A DNA stretch of 49,573 bases from positions 1 to 49,573 of the forward strand of contig JBAXGN010000032.1 in NCBI GenBank assembly GCA_037139415.1, in the 5' to 3' direction. How positions within the stretch are numbered: the stretch's first letter is position 1; each line of letters begins with the position of its first letter. This document shows positions 27,435 through 34,704 of this stretch, piece after piece. The notes beneath the pieces are model-generated. The model did not search any database. It was not told the DNA's origin and worked only from the letters and a program-made list of their open reading frames with translations. The position numbers were made by a program, and so were the translations under genes. Origin of the DNA: Verrucomicrobiota bacterium. GTDB lineage: Bacteria; Verrucomicrobiota; Verrucomicrobiia; Limisphaerales; Fontisphaeraceae.

Positions 27435-28994
27435 TCACTTGGAATAATCCGGTTCCTTGACCGTTTCGAGGAGCTTTTTGACGATGTCGTCCGTGTTGAC
27501 GCCTTCGCTGGCGGCGGCAAAGTTACAGAAAATACGGTGGCGCAGCACTGGCAGGGCATGCACGCGCAAATCAGCGCACGAAACACTGAACCGGCCTTGC
27601 ATCAGGACACGAGCCTTGGCAGCCAGCAGCAGGTATTGGCCGGCACGCGTTCCCGCGCCCCACCGCACCCAACGCTTGATAAAGTCCGGAGCCTCCTCGC
27701 CATCTGGACGGGTAGCACGGATTATCCTCATGGCATACAGGGCCACGTGTTCACTGACCGGCACCTGCCGCACCAAATCCTGGAATTCCATGATGCTCGC
27801 ACCATCCAGCACTTGTTCGATGGTCCACTTGACCTCACGCGTCGTCTCCAACAACACCCGCTGCTCGTCTTCCAAATCAGGATACCGCAAGTGTACGCAA
27901 AACATGAAGCGGTCCAACTGCGCTTCTGGCAACGGATACGTGCCTTCCTGCTCAATCGGATTTTGGGTAGCGAGCACCATGAACGGATTTGGCAGATCCA
28001 TGGTCTGGCCCGACGCGGTCACGCGCCGCTCTTGCATCGCTTCAAGCAACGCTGCCTGGGTCTTCGGCGGCGTGCGGTTAATTTCGTCCGCCAGTAGCAG
28101 GTTGGTAAAAATGGGCCCCTTGTGGAATCGAAAACTGCGCCGCCCCGTCACCGCGTCTTCTTCCAAAATATCCGTGCCAGTGATATCCGAAGGCATCAGG
28201 TCCGGGGTGAATTGAATACGCTTGCTGTCCAACGCAATGGCGGATCCCAGCGCCTTGACCATAAGGGTTTTGGCCAGCCCAGGCACCCCAATCAACAAAC
28301 AATGCCCGCGCGCAAACAACGCCGTCAAAATTTCATCCAATACCGGCTTCTGCCCAATGACAATCTTGCCAATCTCGTCCAGAATACGCTTATGTGCAGC
28401 ATTCAACTTGGCAATGGACTCGGTCGGATTGTCGAGCTTGATTTCCCCGCCTAGCTTGACCTCCATCGGTTTAACTTCCGGCGCCTTGGCGGGCGGCGGG
28501 GTGGGTGGCTTCGGTGCAGTTGCCGCCACTGTGGGCTCTGGTACCTTGCCGGTCTCGGCTTTGGCAAGCTCCGGCTTCGGTTCCGGTTTACTTTCCGTAA
28601 CCATCGGTGGTGGCGGTGTTGGTTCGCTGCTGGCAGGTTTGGTCTCGGGGACTGGCTCGCTCCCCTTGATTTTCACCTTGATCGGAGTTGCCTTGGCGCT
28701 TTCCGCCGGTGCCTCAGCCACAGAAAAGGTAAATTCAACTTCGCCCAGGCTGAACACTGCGCCTTCGACCAACGGCATTGAACGGACCACCTGTCCATTT
28801 ACCAGAATGCCATAGGTGCTGCCGTCATCCTGCAAGGTGAATTTATCGCCTTCCCGCACCACCACCGCATGATGGCGGGACAGGGATTGGGCGGGAATCC
28901 AGAGATCATTGGCCTCGGAGCGGCCAATCCGCGTGCGATCCTTCAGGTTCACCTGCGTCACCCGATCATTCAATTTGTATTTAAGGCTGGGCAT
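27435..28994 (-). CDS. FHA domain fused to MoxR-family AAA+ ATPase
   Basis: Protein of 519 residues. The N-terminal forkhead-associated domain (about 1-95; TRIGRSEANDLWI, SLSRHHAVV, GSTYGILVNG) carries the phosphothreonine-binding residues G24-R25, S39 and H42. A Pro/Lys/Glu-rich linker (about 98-180) follows. The MoxR AAA+ domain (about 195-515) has Walker A GVPGLAKT (236-243), Walker B LLLADEINR with D303/E304, sensor ATQNPIEQEGTYPLPEAQLD and a C-terminal lid. Ordinary MoxR proteins are about 330 residues without FHA. The fusion suggests recruitment by a phosphothreonine protein, hence Ser/Thr-kinase control, although no such kinase is in the window. A terminator and REP-like repeats separate it from DUF4159. 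Confidence 0.93.
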   Translation of the reverse strand: MPSLKYKLNDRVTQVNLKDRTRIGRSEANDLWIPAQSLSRHHAVVVREGDKFTLQDDGSTYGILVNGQVVRSMPLVEGAVFSLGEVEFTFSVAEAPAESAKATPIKVKIKGSEPVPETKPASSEPTPPPPMVTESKPEPKPELAKAETGKVPEPTVAATAPKPPTPPPAKAPEVKPMEVKLGGEIKLDNPTESIAKLNAAHKRILDEIGKIVIGQKPVLDEILTALFARGHCLLIGVPGLAKTLMVKALGSAIALDSKRIQFTPDLMPSDITGTDILEEDAVTGRRSFRFHKGPIFTNLLLADEINRTPPKTQAALLEAMQERRVTASGQTMDLPNPFMVLATQNPIEQEGTYPLPEAQLDRFMFCVHLRYPDLEDEQRVLLETTREVKWTIEQVLDGASIMEFQDLVRQVPVSEHVALYAMRIIRATRPDGEEAPDFIKRWVRWGAGTRAGQYLLLAAKARVLMQGRFSVSCADLRVHALPVLRHRIFCNFAAASEGVNTDDIVKKLLETVKEPDYSK

Positions 28995-29033
28995 AAATTT
29001 TGGTTAGCGTAAGCAACTTTTGAAAAAAAAGCA

Positions 29034-29066
29034 AAGGCTCTGTTTCGTTGCACGAAACCGAGCCTT
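29034..29066 (-). terminator. Rho-independent terminator between DUF4159 gene and FHA-MoxR
   Basis: AAGGCTC (29034-29040) pairs with GAGCCTT (29060-29066), and the stem continues inward with GTTTCGT/ACGAAAC around a TGC loop, with one mismatch. On the minus strand it is followed by TTTGC and eight T (plus-strand A at 29022-29029). It lies about 147 bp past the DUF4159 stop and 40 bp before the FHA-MoxR start, so it could end one transcript or attenuate expression of the next gene. Confidence 0.75.
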
Positions 29067-29120
29067 GATAAAGCGAACCCAACAGACCGATATTTAACTC
29101 GCATTGCTTCACCATCTGTC

Positions 29121-29205
29121 GTAACCGTCGAGCAAGGAGACTGGCAAATCCGAAATCCGAAATCCGAATTCTTTGGGTCCGCCTCCTTACCTCGGCGGCT
29201 ACGCG
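29121..29205. repeat. Outlying inverted pair of REP-like repeats
   Basis: A degenerate copy at 29121-29144 (GTAACCGTCGAGCAAGGAGA then CTGG) faces an intact inverted copy at 29179-29205 whose hairpin CCGCC/GGCGG (29179-29183 and 29194-29198) is perfect. The spacer holds three AAATCCGA-like units. Both match the repeats clustered around the transposase gene at 46.2-47.2 kb, and the paired layout resembles a BIME. It sits between the DUF4159 stop and its terminator. Confidence 0.65.
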
Positions 29206-29212
29206 GTGCGGG

Positions 29213-30721
29213 TTAATGCGTCATCGTGTACATCACCATGTTCACGCCAAGCTGGGCGGCGGATTCGGGATCGTACCCTTTGGCCAGAGGATGATCCATA
29301 CCCTGCCAGCCCATCTCGATATCAAACGGACTGTAGATCACCTTGATGTCACCGCCAATGGTGATGCCTTCCAGCAACGGAGATTTGAGATCCGGCATCA
29401 AACGCTGGACCGCCGGAGTATAATGTACTTCGCCAATCTTATAGACGGAGCTATACAACGGATGGCTGGGCGGGATGACTTTTAGCTCGGCATCCGGCAA
29501 AATACGGCGCAACTCGCGCTTGGCCGCGATATCAAACGTGCGCAACCCCAAACCGTTGTTGACGAACAAGGTGCCGCCGCGATTGAGAAACTGGCGGATG
29601 CTGCTGACGGCGGCATCATCCAGATAGAAATTATCCAAGCCGGTCAGGTACAAGAAGGTGTACGAGGAAATATCATCCTTGCCCGGCAACACCGGCACCC
29701 GTTTGAGGCTGACTTTGATGGACGTATCCTGGCGCATCCGGCGCAGGAGCGCGGCAGCACCGCCAGAATGCACGTTCCAAGCACCCTCATGTTTGATCTG
29801 GGCAAACACGAATTCATCCGTGGGATGCTTTTCATCCAGCGTACCGAATAACTCCGGTTTGGAGGATTCGCGGGCAACGTTGGCATAACCGATGGCATAC
29901 GAGACAATGTTCACGCCCAATTTGTTGGCGGAGGGGATATCGTAATAAACGGCCTGTTGAAGGAACGGCACCTCGCGGTCATCCCAGCCGCAACCCATGC
30001 CATACTTGGAGAGCAACACACCAATGCGAGAATTGATGTAAAGGCCCTCCAGCATCGGCTTGTCGGAGGTATTGTTCTTGGGATACTTCACTTTATCCAC
30101 GTCGGTCATCATGTGGTACACCGGGTGGTCATACGGCATCTCGCGCCAGGGGATTTCCGGGAAGGCCTGTTCCATGGACTTCTTGAACGAGGTATAGAAA
30201 TACGGCGAACCGGCTATGTTGTCGGCGATGATCATGCCGCCTCGCAGCACATAATTACGCAGTTGTTCCAACTGTTTCTCAGAAAACTTGAGGGTGCGAC
30301 TCCCGCTGAAGAACAATACCGGGCTCTTGATGGGATCCCAGTGAAACGCGGACAAGCTCATGGCCTCCGAACCATAGGGGGTGCCGACGGTACCGCTGGC
30401 TTTCTGCATGATCTGCTGCAAGTCGGCCGGGCACTGGTTCCAATCCGCAACCTGGGCGGCACGACCATTCTCGAACTTGTATTCGGCGGTGTCACCCCAG
30501 ATGACCTTGGTGAGCAGTTTGGGGGGAGAAGGATCGCGTTTGCGCTCAGAACGACGCAACGGGGTAGCCGGCAAAGGCAGTGGTGCCACGCCTTCACCAC
30601 CGTTGATGCGCCGCGGGGCAGCCTGAGGGGGGGGACCTAACGGCACTAACCATTCATTCTCACCAGCCAGCAACTCAAGGCCAGTCAATACAACCAACGC
30701 CAAGGCAATGCGCTTCTTCAT
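29213..30721 (-). CDS. Secreted DUF4159 tandem-domain protein
   Basis: Exported protein of 502 residues with a signal peptide (MKKRIALALVVLTGLELLAG). Two DUF4159 units follow: about 68-285 (LTKVIWGDTAEYKFENGR, LRNYVLRGGMIIADNIAG, DHPVYHMMTDVDKVKYP, GVLLSKYGMGCGW) and about 300-500 (FVFAQIKHEGAWNVHSGG, SIRQFLNRGGTLFVNNGL, IKVIYSPFDIEMGWQG). The repeated IxVIYSPxD/GVLLSKYGMGCGW endings indicate internal duplication, since single-domain versions are about half this length. DUF4159 proteins occur beside MoxR/BatA clusters in many phyla and have a glutamine-amidotransferase-like fold; their function is not established. It is the first gene of the minus-strand cluster, with its own promoter candidate. 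Confidence 0.85.
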   Translation of the reverse strand: MKKRIALALVVLTGLELLAGENEWLVPLGPPPQAAPRRINGGEGVAPLPLPATPLRRSERKRDPSPPKLLTKVIWGDTAEYKFENGRAAQVADWNQCPADLQQIMQKASGTVGTPYGSEAMSLSAFHWDPIKSPVLFFSGSRTLKFSEKQLEQLRNYVLRGGMIIADNIAGSPYFYTSFKKSMEQAFPEIPWREMPYDHPVYHMMTDVDKVKYPKNNTSDKPMLEGLYINSRIGVLLSKYGMGCGWDDREVPFLQQAVYYDIPSANKLGVNIVSYAIGYANVARESSKPELFGTLDEKHPTDEFVFAQIKHEGAWNVHSGGAAALLRRMRQDTSIKVSLKRVPVLPGKDDISSYTFLYLTGLDNFYLDDAAVSSIRQFLNRGGTLFVNNGLGLRTFDIAAKRELRRILPDAELKVIPPSHPLYSSVYKIGEVHYTPAVQRLMPDLKSPLLEGITIGGDIKVIYSPFDIEMGWQGMDHPLAKGYDPESAAQLGVNMVMYTMTH

Positions 30722-30783
30722 AGTTTAGTCGGTTCGGTCTAAATGCACTGTGAAACTATCCCCTTTGACGCTTAAAAGCAAGT

Positions 30784-30812
30784 ATTATATTCACAGTTTG
30801 ACGCAGTAACAG
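30784..30812 (-). promoter_or_regulatory. Candidate promoter for DUF4159 gene at mobile-element edge
   Basis: On the minus strand a perfect TATAAT (30784-30789) follows, after 17 nt, a CTGTTA box (30807-30812) that matches only 3 of 6 consensus -35 bases. The first two bases of that box belong to the MITE-like element. The DUF4159 ATG is about 63 nt downstream. Confidence 0.4.
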
Positions 30813-31100
30813 GGCTGCATCAAGCTCGGTTTGGTTCACGCTGGAAGCGGCGGTTCGGGGGTTCCCATGGCCGCGGAATTACCCGCAAGAAAGTGAATCC
30901 ATTTAAGCCGATTCCCTCAGCCGGATAATGATATCCTCTCCCCGAGGGAGAGGATATAGGTGAGACTTCCCCGAACAGCAGAATTTCGCTCTTTGAACCC
31001 ATGAACCTGGAAGTGAGGGTTCGTGGGGAGGGGTACGGAACCACAGACCCTGCCCACCTCGTAGTATTCGTAACGCACCAACGCGCTTGAGGCAGCCCTG
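30811..31100 (+). mobile_element. MITE-like element, long copy (290 bp)
   Basis: The left end AGGGCTGCATCAAGC and right end GCTTGAGGCAGCC then CTG are inverted repeats with one mismatch. The outer 48 bp on the left and about 30 bp on the right match the 86-bp copy at 20621-20706 with one difference each. Flanking 10-bp segments ACGCAGTAAC (30801-30810) and ACGTGGTAAT (31101-31110) agree at 7 of 10 positions, consistent with an eroded target-site duplication. The extra 204 bp inside has no credible gene but carries a perfect 12-bp hairpin at 30931-30957. It sits in the divergent promoter region of the DUF4159 and oxidoreductase genes. Confidence 0.7.
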
Positions 31101-31150
31101 ACGTGGTAATGGCTTGCCAAACATACGTTTTCAAAGGATCATCGGGCACC

Positions 31151-32212
31151 ATGAAAACACACACATCAACCTCCCGACGGTCTTTTCTGGGCCTGACCGC
31201 CGCCACGCTGGCTACCGTTAGCATGGTAGGTATTGCCAAATCTGCCACGGCTGAAAAAACGCGACTGCCCATCGGGTTCATGGGCGTGACCCATTCGCAT
31301 GGATTGGAGAAGCTCAAAGTGATCATGGCGTCGCCCGATTACGAACTGGTTGGGGTATGTGAACCGGACGAAGCGGCCCGCACGCTTTGCGAGAAACTGG
31401 GAGCCAAACTGGTCACGCAAACGGAACTGCTGGAACGAAGCCAGGTGGTGGCCGTGGAATCGGCAGTGCGTGATCATGCGCGGCAGGCAATGCTGGTCCT
31501 GAAAGCGGGCAAACATGTTCACGTGGAAAAACCGGCGGCCACCAACTTGGAGGATATGCGGACCCTGATCGCCTTGGCGAAAGAGAAAAAACGTCTACTC
31601 CAGTGCGGTTACATGTGGCGTTATCATCCCGGTCTGAACGCCATGCTGGAAGCCATGCGGCAAGGCTGGCTGGGGGACGTGTTCCTGATCCGGGCCAGCA
31701 TCGTCAATTCGCTGCCTGCCGTCCGCCGGGGTGAATGGGCGGAGTTTGCGGGTGGCTCCATGTTTGAACTGGGTTCCCACCTGGTGGATGCCACCGTGCG
31801 GTTCCTCGGCAAACCCAAATCCGTGACGCCGTTCCTGCGGCGGCATGGCCGGTTCAATGACGACTTCAAGGACAACAACGTGGCAGTGCTGGAATTCGAC
31901 TCCGCCATGGCGGTCCTCACCAATACGTCATTGCAGGGAGCGTCCACCCCGGCACGCGCGTTTGAAGTGCTGGGCACTCGTGGCTCAGCCATCCTCCAGC
32001 CCATCGAGCCACCAGAACTCAAGTTCGATTTTCTGGCGGCAGTGGGGCCATACCAGAAAGGCCGGCAAACCGTGCCGCTCACCTACCGGCGTTACGAAGC
32101 GGATTTCGTGGAGTTGGCTGCCGCGATGCGCGGCGAACGGGCATTGACGGTTTCCCTCGACCAGGAATTGCTGGTGCAGGAAACCGTGCTGCGCGCGAGC
32201 GGCATGTTGTGA
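31151..32212 (+). CDS. Tat-exported Gfo/Idh/MocA family oxidoreductase
   Basis: NAD(P)-dependent oxidoreductase-like protein of 353 residues. The N-terminus carries a twin-arginine signal (TSRRSFLGLTAATLATVSM), so I chose ATG 31151; an upstream in-frame ATG at 31103 would bury it. The Rossmann part begins IGFMGVTHSHGLEKL, which replaces the usual GxGxxG, and continues YELVGVCEPDEAA. The conserved HVHVEKPAA motif carries the EKP lysine, and the C-terminal substrate domain includes GSMFELGSHLVDATVRFLG. In Verrucomicrobia and Planctomycetes such exported members probably act on sugars or sugar acids. It precedes the sulfatase by 76 bp on the same strand, which fits sulfated-glycan degradation. 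Confidence 0.88.
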   Translation: MKTHTSTSRRSFLGLTAATLATVSMVGIAKSATAEKTRLPIGFMGVTHSHGLEKLKVIMASPDYELVGVCEPDEAARTLCEKLGAKLVTQTELLERSQVVAVESAVRDHARQAMLVLKAGKHVHVEKPAATNLEDMRTLIALAKEKKRLLQCGYMWRYHPGLNAMLEAMRQGWLGDVFLIRASIVNSLPAVRRGEWAEFAGGSMFELGSHLVDATVRFLGKPKSVTPFLRRHGRFNDDFKDNNVAVLEFDSAMAVLTNTSLQGASTPARAFEVLGTRGSAILQPIEPPELKFDFLAAVGPYQKGRQTVPLTYRRYEADFVELAAAMRGERALTVSLDQELLVQETVLRASGML

Positions 32213-32288
32213 AATAAGTGATGGACGCTTCATTGACGCATTCCGGGTTTGCATCCGGCGATTTTTCACGGCAGACTCCGGCTGCAAC

Positions 32289-33914
32289 ATGAAAACAAAC
32301 ATGACACACTTTGTTCGTTACAGTGTAATCGCCGCACTGGTCGGTATTGCTCTGGCACTCCAAGCCGCGCAACGCCCCAATATCCTGTACATCATGTCGG
32401 ATGACCATGCAGCGCATGCAATCAGCGCCTATAGCGGCGGGCGTCTGAACCAGACTCCCAATCTGGATCGCATCGCCAAAGAGGGCGTGCGGTTCGACGC
32501 GTGTTTTGTCGTTAATTCCATCTGCACCCCCAGCCGCGCCACGATCCTGACCGGCAAGTACAGCCACCTAAATGGCTGCCCGACCTTCAACCGTCTGGAT
32601 GGTGCGCAACCGACTGTCTCGAAGTTGCTCCAAGCCGGCGGCTACCATACCGGCATGATTGGTAAATGGCACTTGGGCAGTGATCCCACCGGCTTTGATT
32701 ATTGGAATATTCTCCCCGGCCAGGGGCGATACAACGATCCCATCTTTTATGATAAAGCGGGTGCGCGACTCTATCCCGGGTATGTCACGGATATCACCAC
32801 CGATCTGGCGATTGGCTTCATCACGAATCGCCCTCTGGATAAGCCGTTTTTCCTGATGTGCCATCACAAAGCGCCCCACCGGGAATGGACCCCGGATGAA
32901 AAACACCGCAAGCAGTTTGAAAACAAGGTCATCCCGGAATCCCCCACCCTGTATGACGATTATGCCACGCGCACCGATGCCCTCCACGAACAGGAACAGT
33001 CCGTGTTTCGCGACTTGACACGGCGCGACCTCAAATTAACGCCCCCCGAGGACCTGAAAGGCCCGGCGCTGGCCAAGTGGTACAACACCAAACCCATGGA
33101 AGTGGAGATCGAGGTGGATGGCAAAAAGAAAACCCTCACCGGCGATGCCTTGAATAAATGGAAATACCAACGGTATCTGCAGGATTACCTGGCCGTGGTG
33201 CAAAGCGTGGATGATAACGTGGGACGGCTCATGGAGTACCTGGAGAAAAACGACCTACTAAAAAACACTGTGGTTATTTACACCAGCGACCAGGGCTTCT
33301 TCCTCGGTGATCATGGGCTGTACGATAAGCGCTTCATGTACGAAGAATCGTTGAAGATGCCGTTCATGGTGCGCTGGCCGGGAATCATTACCCCCGGCAG
33401 CGTTCAGAAAGCCATCGCCATCAACCCCGACTTTGCCCCGACGTTCCTCGACATCGCCGGTCTGGCCATCCCGTCCGACATGCAGGGCCGCAGCCTGGTA
33501 CCCCTCTTCAAGGGTGAACCGCCTGCGGACTGGCGCGCGGGCATGTACTACCGCTACTACCACGACCCCGGTCATCATAATACCCGCGCGCATTACGGCA
33601 TCCGCACGGACACCCATAAGCTTATTTATTTTTGGAAAAAGGACCAATGGGAATGCTTCGACATGATCAAGGATCCGATGGAATTGAAAAATATCTACCA
33701 GGATCCGGCTGCCCAACCCATCGTTGCGAAGCTCAAGGAACAACTGTATCAGCTCAAAAAGGAGTTGAAGGACGAGGATCAATTTGCTGCCCAGCAACCT
33801 CCCGACGGAGTGGATGGTCCCCCACCCGCCTGGGCACCGGACTTTACTCCCCCACCAGGAACCGTCCTCCCAGGAGCGGGCAAGAAGAAGCAGGCTGGGG
33901 CTGGCAGTCAATAA
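32289..33914 (+). CDS. Secreted Cys-type sulfatase
   Basis: Arylsulfatase-like enzyme of 541 residues that hydrolyses sulfate esters, probably on a polysaccharide, outside the cytoplasm. A signal peptide (about 1-27, VIAALVGIALALQA) precedes the sulfatase fold: NILYIMSDDH with Ca2+ ligands D38-D39, and CTPSRATILTG with C79 as the residue converted to formylglycine. IGKWHLG, HHKAPHREW, YTSDQGFFLGDHGLYDKR and a C-terminal subdomain ending YQLKKELKD follow. The Pro-rich tail (about 500-541) is extra. The activating enzyme (FGE or anSME) is not in the window. Its neighbour is the exported oxidoreductase; ispD follows after 31 bp. Confidence 0.94.
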   Translation: MKTNMTHFVRYSVIAALVGIALALQAAQRPNILYIMSDDHAAHAISAYSGGRLNQTPNLDRIAKEGVRFDACFVVNSICTPSRATILTGKYSHLNGCPTFNRLDGAQPTVSKLLQAGGYHTGMIGKWHLGSDPTGFDYWNILPGQGRYNDPIFYDKAGARLYPGYVTDITTDLAIGFITNRPLDKPFFLMCHHKAPHREWTPDEKHRKQFENKVIPESPTLYDDYATRTDALHEQEQSVFRDLTRRDLKLTPPEDLKGPALAKWYNTKPMEVEIEVDGKKKTLTGDALNKWKYQRYLQDYLAVVQSVDDNVGRLMEYLEKNDLLKNTVVIYTSDQGFFLGDHGLYDKRFMYEESLKMPFMVRWPGIITPGSVQKAIAINPDFAPTFLDIAGLAIPSDMQGRSLVPLFKGEPPADWRAGMYYRYYHDPGHHNTRAHYGIRTDTHKLIYFWKKDQWECFDMIKDPMELKNIYQDPAAQPIVAKLKEQLYQLKKELKDEDQFAAQQPPDGVDGPPPAWAPDFTPPPGTVLPGAGKKKQAGAGSQ

Positions 33915-33945
33915 TCTGAAGCCGAGGCAGTATTTTCGAGAATCC

Positions 33946-34626
33946 ATGAACGCCGCCGTCATTGTTGCCGCGGGCAAAGGCACCCGCATGGGGCCAGACC
34001 GCGATAAGATATTTCTGGAATTGGCCGGACGCCCGGTCATCGCCCATACGTGGAACCGCTTTGATAGCGCACCTTGCATTGACACCATCGTCCTTGCCGT
34101 GCGCGAGGGAATGCAGTCTGCCTTCCAAGAGATTGCCGCCCAATACGGATTCCGCAAACCGTACCAAATCATCGTGGGCGGCAAGGAACGCCAAGACTCT
34201 GTGTGGAATGGCATTGCGGCTTTACCAGCCGGGACGGATCTGGTGGCCATTCATGATGGTGCGCGCCCTTGCGTCACCCATGCGCTCATCGCTGCCACCT
34301 TGCAGGCCGCCCGTGAAACCGGGGCGGCAGTAGCCGGACAAAAAATCACGGACACCATCAAAGAGACCGAGGACGGTTCAGTTATCGCCCGCACCGTGGA
34401 CCGTTCACGGCTTTGGTCCGTGCAAACGCCGCAGAGTTTCCGTGTGACCGTGATCAAGCAAGCCATCCGCACCGCCAAAGCGCAAGGACTGAACCTGACG
34501 GATGACACCGCGGCCTGTGAACTCATCGGCCAGCCGGTGCGGTTGGTGGCGGGTGAATCGCCCAATCCCAAAGTAACCGTGCCATCCGATCTGCCCTACA
34601 TTGAATTGTTGTTGAAAAACGGCTGA
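33946..34626 (+). CDS. ispD: 2-C-methyl-D-erythritol 4-phosphate cytidylyltransferase
   Basis: MEP-pathway enzyme that couples CTP to methylerythritol 4-phosphate in isoprenoid synthesis; cytosolic homodimer. The 226 residues fit the family (about 230). CTP-binding glycine-rich start AAVIVAAGKGTRMG with the downstream K of DKIFLELAGRPV, GGKERQDSVWNGIAAL, HDGARPCVTHALI, DTIKETEDG and TPQSFRVTVIKQA are all diagnostic. I chose ATG 33946 (MNAAVIVAAG); longer in-frame starts run back through the sulfatase gene. ispF is not adjacent. Confidence 0.95.
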   Translation: MNAAVIVAAGKGTRMGPDRDKIFLELAGRPVIAHTWNRFDSAPCIDTIVLAVREGMQSAFQEIAAQYGFRKPYQIIVGGKERQDSVWNGIAALPAGTDLVAIHDGARPCVTHALIAATLQAARETGAAVAGQKITDTIKETEDGSVIARTVDRSRLWSVQTPQSFRVTVIKQAIRTAKAQGLNLTDDTAACELIGQPVRLVAGESPNPKVTVPSDLPYIELLLKNG

Positions 34627-34668
34627 AGACCGCCAAATCATTCCGCGTTGAATATCGGCAGAGTGCGC

Positions 34669-34674
34669 TATATT
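34669..34674 (+). promoter_or_regulatory. Candidate -10 box for the P-type ATPase gene
   Basis: TATATT 31 bp before the ATPase start, with TTGAAT at 34648-34653 as a possible -35 box. The 15-nt spacing is short, so this is weak evidence. No CueR-type dyad or CsoR site is obvious. Confidence 0.25.
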
Positions 34675-34704
34675 GGGTCTGGCAACTAATTTACTGACTC
34701 GATA

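Noticed and set aside
30820-31326. Minus-strand 168-residue reading frame
   Set aside because: It spans the mobile element and the antisense of the oxidoreductase, with no family-like motifs.
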